Of a stretch of DNA of 32,548 nucleotides, positions 6,990-14,894 are shown piece by piece. Source of the DNA: Candidatus Raymondbacteria bacterium RIFOXYA2_FULL_49_16 (GTDB lineage: Bacteria > Fibrobacterota > OXYB2-FULL-49-7 > XYB2-FULL-49-35); contig MFYT01000080.1 in NCBI GenBank assembly GCA_001789205.1, positions 1 to 32,548 on the forward strand. Direction: 5' to 3'. Every line of letters starts with the position of its first letter. The first letter of the stretch is position 1. The notes below the pieces were generated by a model, which was not told the origin of the DNA, did no database searches, and saw only the letters and a program-made list of their open reading frames with translations. The translations under genes and the position numbers were made by a program.

Positions 6990-8447
6990 TTACAGGAGTT
7001 CAATAAGTTTCAGGAAGAGCCGCACGCCAAACCCAGTGGCGCCTTCGGCATAATACTTCCAGCGTTTTTCGGTAAAGACAGGGCCAGCAATGTCGCAGTG
7101 CGCCCAGGGTATGCCCTCAGGAGCGAATTCGGAGAGAAAGAGACCGCCGGTAATTGCGCCGCCATACCGCGACCCGGTAATATTGTTAATATCGGCGCAG
7201 TGGATTTTCAGCATCTCCTTATATTCTGGGTACAGCGGTAATTTCCAGAGACTTTCGCCGCTCTTTTCAGACGCTTCGAGAAGCGCATTGACCAAGGAAT
7301 CGCTGGTCCCCATGACGCCAGCTACTTTTTCTCCCAGGGCCACCATGCAGGCGCCCGTGAGTGTGGCGGCATCGACAATATGGGTGGCGCCCAGCTTCCC
7401 GGCCATATAAAGACCGTCGGAGAGCACCAGACGTCCCTCAGCGTCGGTATTTTCCACATGCACGCTCTTGCCGTTTGCGGCAATAAATATATCGCCGGGC
7501 CTGCCGCTTGCGCCGTCAGGCATGTTTTCGGCAAGACAGAGGATGCCGGTGACGGCAATGGCGGGTTTGAGAAGCGCGACCGCTTTGAGAGTCGAGAGTA
7601 CCGCGGCAGCGCCTGCCATGTCGCCCTTCATGAGCCACATGCCCTGCGCGGGCTTGATACAGAGGCCGCCGCTATCAAAGACGATTCCCTTGCCCACCAG
7701 GCACAGGTGCTTTGACGCATTTTTTTTTGGTTTGTAGGAAAGGATGACCATGCGGGGTTTTGAGGCTGCGCCCGAACCGACGAAGAGATGGCCGTTCAGT
7801 CCCTTTTTCTTGAGCTGCGGTTTGGTCAGTTCGGTACAGGCAAGACCGCTGGCACGGGCAACCGCGCGCGCACGGGTGGCCATGGCCGTGGTAGTGGCAA
7901 TGTTCGCGGGCTCGTTGACCAAATCGCGGCATTCATTGACGCATTGGGCAGTTACGGCCAGCCTGGTCATGAGCTGGCCGCGGGCGCTAAGCACCCGTGC
8001 ATCAACCTGGAAAGCAAGAGTCACCTCGTGGTTTCTCTTTTTGGCTTTGTATTTGTCAAAATTATAAGCGCCAAGCGAAGCGCCAAAATAAGCGCGCTCA
8101 AACTGTTTCTCATCCGCGGTATCGAGAAGAATCGCGATTGAGCCATAGCCCTGTCTCTCGGTATAGGCCATGCAAGCGGCAACAGCGGCGGAAATGCGTT
8201 CGCCGGCAGAAAGACCCCCAAAGGCCTCGCCGTAAACCATGAGCAGGTGCCTGGCATGATATCCGGAGAGCGCATGGATCTTTTCACCTTTGAAACGTTC
8301 CGCGGCGAATCCAGCGCGCGATTCTCTGACAAATCGCTGCAGGGGTTTTTCGTTGAAAAGAGAAGGTTTTTTAAAAACAATTGCCGCGAGCAGGTCGGCA
8401 CTAATGCGCGCAGGGGCCTGATCGGTGAGGCGTATGTTTATTTTCAT
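6990..8447 (-). CDS. pepA: Leucyl aminopeptidase (M17 family)
   Basis: The 485-residue length is normal for M17 enzymes. The C-terminal catalytic domain shows all expected ligands: GKGIVFDSGG (K253, D258), MKGDMAGAAA (D276) and the signature NTDAEGRL (333-340, with D335, E337 and R339). Their spacing is the same as in E. coli PepA, offset by 17-18 residues. It would remove N-terminal amino acids from peptides in the cytoplasm using two metal ions. The start codon is 9 bases after the metallophosphoesterase stop, so the gene is cotranscribed with rpmB. Some PepA proteins also bind DNA; nothing here tests that. Confidence 0.95.
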   Translation of the reverse strand: MKINIRLTDQAPARISADLLAAIVFKKPSLFNEKPLQRFVRESRAGFAAERFKGEKIHALSGYHARHLLMVYGEAFGGLSAGERISAAVAACMAYTERQGYGSIAILLDTADEKQFERAYFGASLGAYNFDKYKAKKRNHEVTLAFQVDARVLSARGQLMTRLAVTAQCVNECRDLVNEPANIATTTAMATRARAVARASGLACTELTKPQLKKKGLNGHLFVGSGAASKPRMVILSYKPKKNASKHLCLVGKGIVFDSGGLCIKPAQGMWLMKGDMAGAAAVLSTLKAVALLKPAIAVTGILCLAENMPDGASGRPGDIFIAANGKSVHVENTDAEGRLVLSDGLYMAGKLGATHIVDAATLTGACMVALGEKVAGVMGTSDSLVNALLEASEKSGESLWKLPLYPEYKEMLKIHCADINNITGSRYGGAITGGLFLSEFAPEGIPWAHCDIAGPVFTEKRWKYYAEGATGFGVRLFLKLIELL

Positions 8448-8456
8448 AGGAGAACG

Positions 8457-9170
8457 CTAATGCCCTTCTTTGAGACGATTGACGAGAAATTCAGGAAATC
8501 TCGCCTTTCGCATGCGTTTCTGCGCGTTTTCAACGTCATATTTGAGACGCACGTATTCAAGAGTGCCCGCGTCGGAATCGTAAACCACGTAGCAGGCGCG
8601 GTAATCGCCGTCACGGGGCTGGCCCACGCTCCCAACGTTGACTAGATAGCGCGTCTCTTCCCTCCAAGAGTACTTCTTATCGGCAATGACCTCGCCATTG
8701 TTGGAGACGATTATGGGATAGTGGGTGTGTCCGATGAAACAGGTGCGCGTCTCAAAATGGTGAAAGGAGTCGAGGGCGTCGTCGAGATTGGTGATATAAC
8801 CCCATCGTTCAGGTTCGCGCGGTGTTGCATGGACAAAAGAAAGGTCGGCCTCACGGTTGAGGTACGGGAGTCTGCTGAGGGTCTGTTTCGCAGCGTCAGA
8901 GAGTTGGGCCATGGTCCATTCAATGGCGATACGAGCGTGGAAATTGAATTTCTCGATGATGTCGCGGTTGTTGATGGCGTAGTCGTGGTTGCCCAGCAGC
9001 ACTACGTCGAAATTTTCCACAAGCGCGATGCATTCGGCAGGGGCTGCGCAATATCCCACGATGTCGCCCAGGCAGATGCGGCGGTCGGGCTTGATCTTTT
9101 CAATGTCGTTGATCACCACCTCGAGCGCGTCGATATTGGCGTGGATATCGGAGATAATGGCATACACCAT
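8457..9170 (-). CDS. Calcineurin-like metallophosphoesterase
   Basis: The 237-residue protein has every motif of the superfamily: DIH (D8, H10), GDIVGY (G35-Y40), GNHD (N61, H62), H114 in the FVHATP strand, and GHTH (147-150). The first metal pair plus DIVGY is typical of the YfcE/MJ0936-like group that hydrolyses phosphodiesters or phosphomonoesters in the cytoplasm. The natural substrate cannot be inferred. The ATG overlaps the L28 stop codon by one base (TAATG at 9168-9172), so translation is probably coupled to that of the ribosomal protein. Confidence 0.9.
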   Translation of the reverse strand: MVYAIISDIHANIDALEVVINDIEKIKPDRRICLGDIVGYCAAPAECIALVENFDVVLLGNHDYAINNRDIIEKFNFHARIAIEWTMAQLSDAAKQTLSRLPYLNREADLSFVHATPREPERWGYITNLDDALDSFHHFETRTCFIGHTHYPIIVSNNGEVIADKKYSWREETRYLVNVGSVGQPRDGDYRACYVVYDSDAGTLEYVRLKYDVENAQKRMRKARFPEFLVNRLKEGH

Positions 9171-9394
9171 TACAGCAGGCCCGCCTTGCTTAATACCGTT
9201 GCCGCGCCCTTGGTCTTGATGGTCTTGAGAGCGCGAGTAGTCAGTTTGACCTTGACCCAGCTGTTTTTTTCAGGGACCCATATCCGCCGTTCAACCAGGT
9301 TCAGGTGGTGGCGCCGTTTGGTTTTGTTGTGGGCGTGCGAAACCGTGTTGCTGTTCATCGCCCGTTTTCCAGTAATCTGACATTTGCGAGCCAT
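9170..9394 (-). CDS. rpmB: 50S ribosomal protein L28
   Basis: The 74-residue basic protein starts MARKCQITGKRAMNSNTVSHA, followed by HNKTKRRHHLNLVERRIW and the LTTRALKTIKTKG segment, all diagnostic of bacterial L28. A single Cys (C5) remains where zinc-binding L28 variants have CXXC, so it appears to be a zinc-free form. The start has a strong ribosome-binding site (GGAGGAGAAGA directly before ATG) and a predicted promoter at 9438-9467. It is the first gene of a long operon running down to tRNA-Phe. Confidence 0.97.
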   Translation of the reverse strand: MARKCQITGKRAMNSNTVSHAHNKTKRRHHLNLVERRIWVPEKNSWVKVKLTTRALKTIKTKGAATVLSKAGLL

Positions 9395-9437
9395 TCTTCT
9401 CCTCCAATTCAGGTAAATAACATCCTTAAAAACAGAA

Positions 9438-9467
9438 AAAATACTATTAATCGTGCTATGGGGTCAA
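9438..9467 (-). promoter_or_regulatory. Predicted sigma-70 promoter of the rpmB operon
   Basis: On the minus strand, TTGACC (9462-9467) and TATTTT (9438-9443) are separated by 18 bases. The -35 box overlaps the last codons of the upstream glycerophosphodiesterase gene. The leader to the rpmB ATG would be about 35-40 bases and includes the strong GGAGGAG site. Confidence 0.5.
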
Positions 9468-10208
9468 TTTTAAAAGGGCCTGGCCTGGCTGATCCGTGAT
9501 AAGCGCCGCAGGAAGGGGATCTGCCAAAAACCGGTCCAGATCACGATTGTCCACTGTCCAGAGAAAGAGGGGCAATCCGGCATTCTCAAAGAGGGGCCGC
9601 TGTGCCGACCCCTGGGCTACCAGCGCATGATTGGGCGCGAGAAAGCCCGGACGCAGCTCTTCCACGTCCCGGACGAGGGATGCGGCTAGTATTGGGTTGT
9701 TTTCGTAGAGAATGCCCAGGGCAAGACCTGGATTAAGGGCGCGCACCTGCCTGAGAAGAGAGCCGTCAAAAGAGGTGACCGCATACACAGAAGGGCTGAG
9801 GTGGCGCTCAAGAAGGCCAAGAACAGCGCCCGCATATTCAGGACCGTATTCCTCGAACCCTGTTTCAGGGTCTCGTTTTATTTCAACATCAAGCAGCACC
9901 TGCACACCCGGCCCAAGGGCAGCGAGTATCCCGGCAAGTGAGTTGAGCACTTCCTCGAACAAAGGGATCTGTTTGCCCCTGTTGTTTTCCCGGAGCCTGG
10001 CGTAGGAGGTCCGCACAACCGGCGGCTCATTTTTTCCGCGGTGGTGCACCACGAGGAGACGGTCGCTGGTGAGGTCAACATCGAATTCAATACCGCCCAC
10101 GCCGGGAAGGCCCAATGCTTCCGCAAACGCACTGACCGTGTTCTCAGTGGCCTGGAATGGACCGCAAGTATTGCCTCTGTGCGACACTATGCGCGGCCGC
10201 CTACCCAT
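9456..10208 (-). CDS. Glycerophosphodiester phosphodiesterase
   Basis: The 250-residue protein has the GDPD TIM-barrel motifs: VSHRG (H10, R11), ATENTVSAF (E22, N23), IEFDVDLT (E41, D43), VVHH (H55-H56), and the C-terminal LFLWTVD strand. It would hydrolyse glycerophosphodiesters to glycerol-3-phosphate and an alcohol. There is no signal peptide, so it should be cytoplasmic, like E. coli UgpQ. An ABC importer of the UgpABCE/Mal type lies 1.8 kb upstream, separated by the HTH mini-gene and cotranscribed accessory genes, so a link to glycerophosphodiester import is possible. No terminator is seen after it; its stop lies within the predicted rpmB promoter, so readthrough into rpmB is possible. 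Confidence 0.9.
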   Translation of the reverse strand: MGRRPRIVSHRGNTCGPFQATENTVSAFAEALGLPGVGGIEFDVDLTSDRLLVVHHRGKNEPPVVRTSYARLRENNRGKQIPLFEEVLNSLAGILAALGPGVQVLLDVEIKRDPETGFEEYGPEYAGAVLGLLERHLSPSVYAVTSFDGSLLRQVRALNPGLALGILYENNPILAASLVRDVEELRPGFLAPNHALVAQGSAQRPLFENAGLPLFLWTVDNRDLDRFLADPLPAALITDQPGQALLKLTP

Positions 10209-10247
10209 GACATTCCGCCCGGCTGTTGACCATATAACAATAATATA

Positions 10248-10277
10248 TTGACAGATTCAAAATAATAATAGTATCTT
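10248..10277 (+). promoter_or_regulatory. Predicted promoter of the HTH mini-gene
   Basis: A consensus TTGACA (10248-10253) is followed after 18 bases by TATCTT (10272-10277) in an AT-rich intergenic stretch. A strong GGAGGT ribosome-binding site at 10299-10304 lies 7 bases before the ATG at 10312 and decides that start over the in-frame ATG at 10297. Confidence 0.55.
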
Positions 10278-10311
10278 TCTGAAAAGCAACCTAACCATGG
10301 AGGTCCTGTAT

Positions 10312-10596
10312 ATGGCATGCATTTCCAAACAAGCGCTTGTCGCGCTGCAGAAGACACTCAAGACCGACGCGGCGATCGGCGCCAAGTACGGCATTACACG
10401 CCAGGCCGTTCACCAGCTGCGCAAGAAGTACGGTCTCGATTACAACCGTAATAAAAACACCATCCGGAACAAGGAGATCGCCGCTCTCTTCAATAAAGGC
10501 GTCTCGGGCACCCGCGTGGCGCAGAAGCTGAAACTCTCCGCCTCCCAGATATACCGCATTCTCGCCACAGCGCGTAAAAAAAGAAAAAAAAGATAA
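10312..10596 (+). CDS. Small DNA-binding protein with two helix-turn-helix units
   Basis: The 94-residue protein (MACISKQAL...) holds two HTH-like segments. The first is about residues 18-41 (TDAAIGAKYGITRQAVHQLRKK), the second about 52-85 (RNKEIAALFNKGVSGTRVAQ...SASQIYRIL). The second resembles the C-terminal DNA-binding domain of Hin-type invertases and of homeodomain-like HTH_7 regulators. There is no catalytic domain. The tail ARKKRKKR is strongly basic, which suggests contact with the DNA backbone. It is the only intact plus-strand gene in the window and is convergent with the TPR gene that ends the ABC cluster (18 bases apart). It is divergent from the glycerophosphodiesterase gene, which makes it a candidate local regulator. 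Target and role are unknown. Confidence 0.75.
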   Translation: MACISKQALVALQKTLKTDAAIGAKYGITRQAVHQLRKKYGLDYNRNKNTIRNKEIAALFNKGVSGTRVAQKLKLSASQIYRILATARKKRKKR

Positions 10597-10614
10597 TCCG
10601 CCGGGAATTGTTCC

Positions 10615-11676
10615 TCATTTCCGGAGATACTGGTTCACATTTTTGAGTATTTTGTGCATCTCGCTTATGCACTCGTCGGCAATAATTTTATCCGTTTCAT
10701 TGAACCGGTAGGCAATGCCGCGCCGGCATTCGGCCGCTGCGCGGTAAAAGACCTTTGTCCTCTCATAAATCTTGGCAAGAAAAAGGCGGCACTTCAGTGA
10801 ATTGACACTGTTATTGAATTCTTCGGAATCCGCGGTGTCCATGATATACCGGAAGATCTTCTCTGATTCCGTATTGTTTCCCTGGTAAAAAAGCGCTTCG
10901 GCAAGGCCAAAGGTGAAGGTCCGGTTGTTGGGAAACTGCTTGAGCGTTACGCGCGCAAGGTCAGCCGCCTCATTGTACCGTTTCTCCTCTATCAGTATAT
11001 CAACAAGGACGTTCGCCGCAGCCTCGCGTGAAAAATGGCCATCGGTATTAACCCTCTTCAGTTGTGAAATCCCCAGTTCGCGCTTGTCACCCACGCCCGG
11101 CATCCACCAGAGGGTCTTGGAGAGCTTGCTGCTCCAGTAATAGTAGGTGCCCAGCCCGTAAAGCACATCAACGATGGTGGAGTCCTTTTCGTGGATTTGC
11201 TTGAGGAGGGAAACACCGGTCCATCCGTTCCTGAAGGCGGTAATATATCGCTTGTACCGCGATTCGTAGGTCCCCTTGATGCCATAGGCGCCGCCAAGAA
11301 AAAACATGTTCCATAGGTCGTCGGGCCGCTTAATCATGATGTTCTCGCCGATTTCAATGGCCTTGTCGCAATTTTTATAGAATTCCTGCTCCTTGAAACT
11401 CGAAAAATAGAAAATCATGCGCGATTCGAGGGCCGCGGCCACGAGGAAATATCCGATGGGATGGTCCGGATACCGGTCCTTGATCTTCTCATACATCCTC
11501 TGCGCCTCGTCAAACCGTTCGAGGTTCAGCAGGCGCAATCCCTCCTGGATTTCGGCGTCGAGACCCGCTTCTTCCTTTCCTCCAATGGAAATACTGCCGC
11601 AATAGGCGGGCCCCGGGAGCGCAACGGCCAGAAGAAAAGCCGCCGTTGCGAAAAAAATAGTGATGACTGCGCGCAT
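10615..11676 (-). CDS. Exported TPR-repeat protein
   Basis: The 353-residue protein starts with a signal peptide (hydrophobic residues about 4-25, ending GPAYCGS; the Cys is not in a good lipobox). The rest is helical. TPR-like units can be seen at AQRMYEKIKDRYPDHPIGYFLVAAAL, in the central WYWSSKLSKTL-like region with many aromatics, and at ANVLVDILIEEKRYNEAADLARVTLKQFP and its continuation. It would be a periplasmic protein-interaction scaffold. It is the last gene of the ABC-transporter run, four bases after the small lipoprotein. A weak hairpin and a T8-C-T7 run follow its stop on the minus strand (about 10578-10612) and may end transcription, though the spacing is poor. Confidence 0.75.
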   Translation of the reverse strand: MRAVITIFFATAAFLLAVALPGPAYCGSISIGGKEEAGLDAEIQEGLRLLNLERFDEAQRMYEKIKDRYPDHPIGYFLVAAALESRMIFYFSSFKEQEFYKNCDKAIEIGENIMIKRPDDLWNMFFLGGAYGIKGTYESRYKRYITAFRNGWTGVSLLKQIHEKDSTIVDVLYGLGTYYYWSSKLSKTLWWMPGVGDKRELGISQLKRVNTDGHFSREAAANVLVDILIEEKRYNEAADLARVTLKQFPNNRTFTFGLAEALFYQGNNTESEKIFRYIMDTADSEEFNNSVNSLKCRLFLAKIYERTKVFYRAAAECRRGIAYRFNETDKIIADECISEMHKILKNVNQYLRK

Positions 11677-11680
11677 AGGA

Positions 11681-12031
11681 TTACAAGTTGTATCCGTATT
11701 CCTTGTAGTACCGGTTCCACTTTCCCTGGGAAGGAGAATACCGGTATTTCCGGATTTGTTTCATGAGTATGGTCTTAAAATAATAATATTCAACCACTGC
11801 CTTGTGGGAGAACATGCTGCTTTCTGGAAAATAGGCGTATTCGGTAATACGATAATACGGTCGGTCGAGAAGGGCTTTTTGATCATTACCCCGCACCTCG
11901 GCCGCAATGTAATCAAGGTCATCGTCGCAGATATACATAAGCTTCTCCCGCACTCCCTTTTGCGGCATTCCTATGCAGCCCGCGCACACGCACAGGGCCG
12001 CAACCGCGAGCAGCAGGCGTTTATTCGCCAT
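11681..12031 (-). CDS. Small lipoprotein of unknown function
   Basis: From the ATG at 12031 the product has 116 residues and starts MANKRLLLAVAALCVCAGC, a lipoprotein signal with the acylated Cys at about position 19. The remainder is rich in Tyr, Lys and Arg (YYRITEYAYF, EYYYFKTILMKQIRKYRYSP). No domain is recognised. An ATG at 12103 in the same frame would bury the signal peptide, so it is rejected as the start. The start overlaps the end of the ABC ATPase gene by 11 bases, which suggests coupling and a function near the importer, for example as an outer-membrane accessory. Confidence 0.7.
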   Translation of the reverse strand: MANKRLLLAVAALCVCAGCIGMPQKGVREKLMYICDDDLDYIAAEVRGNDQKALLDRPYYRITEYAYFPESSMFSHKAVVEYYYFKTILMKQIRKYRYSPSQGKWNRYYKEYGYNL

Positions 12032-13139
12032 CGGTAATCCGTACGCCTGTTTCCCTATCGAAAAAGTGGATATGGCGGCCGTCAATGACCACCTGGAGCG
12101 CATCGCCCCGTTTGGGAAGATGTTCAGGGTCGGGTATCATGAAAAAAACCATGTCATGACTATTGAACTTTCCCGTGACCATGAGCCGTTCGCCCAGAGG
12201 TTCATATATCTGGACCTCAACACGGACATCAGTGTCGGAATGGCGCATGCCTTCACGGTCCTTGAAGAAATTGATCTGCTGAGGCCGTATGCCAGCGAGC
12301 ACTTCGCGACCCGTATGGCGCAGTAAAGCCTGACTGCGCCCCTTCTCCATGCACAGGGCCGTATCGCCAATGGTGACCACAGCCTCTCCCCCGGCCTCGG
12401 CAATGCGCGCGGGAAACTGATTCATTGCGGGCGATCCTATGAAATTCCCCACAAAAACAGTGGTCGGCCGTTCAAAAATGCGCATGGGAGTATCGCACTG
12501 GATAAGGCGTCCGTCACGGATCACGGCGATCCGGTCGCTCATGCGGAGCGCTTCCATCTGGTTGTGAGTGACATAGACCGAGGTGCAACCAACATTCTGA
12601 TGTATTCTCTTGAGTTCGGTGGTCATTGATTCGCGCAGTTCCTGATCGAGATTCGAGAGCGGTTCGTCAAGAAGCAGAACATGGGGTTGGAGCACCAAGG
12701 CCCTGCCCAGGGCCACACGCTGGCGTTCGCCGCCTGAAAGCTCGCGGGGAAAGCTCTTCCCTTTTTCGGACAGGTGCAGCAACTCCTTCGCCCATTCGAG
12801 TTTCTCGAAAATCTGGATTCGCGGCAATTTCTGTATCTTGAGGCCAAAGGCAATGTTCTGATCAACGGTCATATGGGGAAAGAGCGCATAGCTCTGGAAG
12901 ACCATGCCAATGTTCCGTTTGCGCGCGGGCACATCGTTCATGAGTCTTCCCCCTATGTGGATTTCTCCCGAGGAAATACTTTCGAGTCCCGCTATCATAT
13001 TGAGGATGGTTGTTTTACCGCAGCCCGATGGTCCGAGCAGGGTAAGAAATTCCCCTTCGCGGATATGCAGGTCTATCCCGTGGATGACCTCTTTTTCCTT
13101 GTACGACTTGGTGATCTGCTTGAGGATGACTTCAGACAT
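12021..13139 (-). CDS. ABC importer ATPase, UgpC/MalK type
   Basis: From the ATG at 13139 the 372-residue protein has Walker A GPSGCGKT (36-43), Q-loop Q82, signature LSGGERQRVALGRAL (134-148), Walker B VLLLDEP (154-160), and switch H192. A C-terminal TOBE-like region (about 250-370) begins at IGSPAMNQFPARI and includes LAGIRPQQI. This is the carbohydrate uptake (CUT1) ATPase layout. It would energise the two permeases from the cytoplasmic side. The frame stays open upstream to 13415, but that stretch is the antisense-frame overlap of the permease and has no ATPase features. The start overlaps the permease stop (TAATG). Confidence 0.95.
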   Translation of the reverse strand: MSEVILKQITKSYKEKEVIHGIDLHIREGEFLTLLGPSGCGKTTILNMIAGLESISSGEIHIGGRLMNDVPARKRNIGMVFQSYALFPHMTVDQNIAFGLKIQKLPRIQIFEKLEWAKELLHLSEKGKSFPRELSGGERQRVALGRALVLQPHVLLLDEPLSNLDQELRESMTTELKRIHQNVGCTSVYVTHNQMEALRMSDRIAVIRDGRLIQCDTPMRIFERPTTVFVGNFIGSPAMNQFPARIAEAGGEAVVTIGDTALCMEKGRSQALLRHTGREVLAGIRPQQINFFKDREGMRHSDTDVRVEVQIYEPLGERLMVTGKFNSHDMVFFMIPDPEHLPKRGDALQVVIDGRHIHFFDRETGVRITDGE

Positions 13140-13978
13140 TATTTGACCGCTCCCGCTGTTAGGCCAGAACGCATGTATTTCTGCAAGACCATGGTGAACA
13201 CAATGACCGGCAGAGACAACAGCATGGCAATGGCCATGAGAATGCTCTGAGGTGGCGCATATGCCATCTTCTGCTTCAAATAAATGGGCAGCGTATTCAA
13301 TTCGCCGAACCCCAGGAGAAAATATGAAAAGATGAATTCGTCCCACGAAAGGAGGAAGGTATAAATTGCCGCGGCGGCAAGACCGGTCGCGGCAAGGGGG
13401 AGCACAATACGCCATAGCGTATAGAATTTGTTCGCCCCGAGTATTTCAGCCTGTTTCTCGAGGTCCTTGGGAATGCTCTCAAAGACTCCCATGGCAATAT
13501 AGATGACGTACGGCAGCGCCAGAAGCGAATGGGCGAGCGCGCCGCCCAGGTAGGTGTCGTGGAGGTGCGCCCGGCTGAATATGACCGCCACCGGGATAAT
13601 AGAGACAATGTCGGGAAAAAGCCGTATGGAGATGAGACCGATGAGCAGCACTGCCTTTCCCGGAATATCGTACCAGGCAAGCACATAGGCCGCAGGCACG
13701 CCCAGCGTCATGGCAATGCAGATAGTAAGCAACGCGATCTTAAAGCTGACCGCGGCTGCGCGGTAGAAATCAGGATAACTGAGGATGTACAGGTAGTTTT
13801 TTAGCGTTGGCGCATAGGGCCAGAGGGGAATAACCTCGCCTCCCGTTATGATGCTTGCCCGGTCGCTGACCGAATACTTGAACATGAAGTAGAGGGGTAA
13901 AAAAACCACGCAGATCATGAGTAACAAAACCAGGAACCAGGCCACGGTGCGGTAATCGAGCCGCCGGATGAATGTCAT
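13139..13978 (-). CDS. ABC importer permease, MalG/UgpE type
   Basis: The 279-residue membrane protein has about six transmembrane segments, the first near residues 12-34 (VAWFLVLLLMICVVFLPLYFM). The cytoplasmic EAA loop reads EKQAEILGANKFYTLWRIVLPLA, the site that docks on the ATPase. Length and topology fit the MalG/UgpE side of CUT1 importers. It starts six bases after the MalF-type permease stop and overlaps the ATPase start by one base. Confidence 0.93.
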   Translation of the reverse strand: MTFIRRLDYRTVAWFLVLLLMICVVFLPLYFMFKYSVSDRASIITGGEVIPLWPYAPTLKNYLYILSYPDFYRAAAVSFKIALLTICIAMTLGVPAAYVLAWYDIPGKAVLLIGLISIRLFPDIVSIIPVAVIFSRAHLHDTYLGGALAHSLLALPYVIYIAMGVFESIPKDLEKQAEILGANKFYTLWRIVLPLAATGLAAAAIYTFLLSWDEFIFSYFLLGFGELNTLPIYLKQKMAYAPPQSILMAIAMLLSLPVIVFTMVLQKYMRSGLTAGAVK

Positions 13979-13984
13979 GGCTGC

Positions 13985-14884
13985 CTACACTTTCACCAGG
14001 AAAAGGCGCGTGCGCTTGAGCGCCCAATAGAGAAGAACGGTACAGGCGACAATGGATAAAACAAGGATGAGCGCAACCACCGCGGCATCACCGCCCCGGT
14101 TCCAGTCGTGGTAGAGTTCCTCAATCAAGGTGCCCAGGAGCCTGAAGCGCCGCGCGAGAAAATAGGGGAAGATGAATTCCTTCCACATCTCAATAGACCT
14201 GATGACCAGCACTGTTGAGATTGCCGGCAGCAGGAGCGGTAACGTGATATACATGAATTTCTGGCGTTCGCGCGCGCCCATGGTTTCAGCGGCGTCGTAC
14301 TGATCCCGGGTTATGGAGTTGAGGCCCGCCAGCAGGATAAGCATGGAGATAGGCATGTCGCGCCATACCTTGCCCACAAGGGAAATGCCCAGCGAAGAGA
14401 CCGCGGACGAACGCCAGTTGATCGGTTCTGAGAGCAGGGCGGGAAAGATCGCGTATTTTCCCATGAGCAGGTTGTTCACATGGCCGTTGGGATAGTCGAA
14501 AAGAATATAAAGGATAATGGCGGTGACCATGGCCGGAATAGCAAGAGGAATGATGAAGATGCTGCGCACCAGCCCCCTGAGGACAAAGACGCGGTAGATG
14601 ACCAGCGCAAGCACCAGGCCGGCAACAAGCTCGAGCGGCGTACCCACAATGACGAACAGCAGTGTATTGATGAAGGCGTTTTTAAACTCACCCGCATTAA
14701 AGACCGAAAGGTAGTTGTGCAGGGAAGGAAACTGCTCCGTGTAATCGGACCCCACGTAGGTGAATGAAAGTTTCACCAGGCATTGGAAAATTATCACCAA
14801 AAACCCGAACAGGAAAAGAAAGGCAGGGAGGAGCATAAGCAGCTCCACCCTGTATTTATAATACTTCCTGGCAAGATCTCTCAT
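13985..14884 (-). CDS. ABC importer permease, MalF/UgpA type
   Basis: The 299-residue inner-membrane protein has about six transmembrane segments (first near 15-35, LMLLPAFLFLFGFLVIIFQCL). Its EAA loop is DAAETMGARERQKFMYITLPLL. It matches the UgpA/MalF-type CUT1 permeases without the large periplasmic loop of E. coli MalF. It lies ten bases after the binding-protein stop and pairs with the MalG-type permease to form the channel. Confidence 0.93.
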   Translation of the reverse strand: MRDLARKYYKYRVELLMLLPAFLFLFGFLVIIFQCLVKLSFTYVGSDYTEQFPSLHNYLSVFNAGEFKNAFINTLLFVIVGTPLELVAGLVLALVIYRVFVLRGLVRSIFIIPLAIPAMVTAIILYILFDYPNGHVNNLLMGKYAIFPALLSEPINWRSSAVSSLGISLVGKVWRDMPISMLILLAGLNSITRDQYDAAETMGARERQKFMYITLPLLLPAISTVLVIRSIEMWKEFIFPYFLARRFRLLGTLIEELYHDWNRGGDAAVVALILVLSIVACTVLLYWALKRTRLFLVKV

Positions 14885-14894
14885 CGTATCGCGG

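Noticed and set aside
10578-10612. Possible terminator after the exported TPR gene
   Set aside because: The stem is short with a bulge, and about nine bases separate it from the T run; the run also encodes the Lys/Arg tail of the convergent HTH gene. Mentioned in the gene entry only.
13140-13415. N-terminal extension of the ABC ATPase frame
   Set aside because: It lies within the permease gene in another frame and adds nothing like an ATPase N-terminus; the ATG at 13139 begins the conserved fold.
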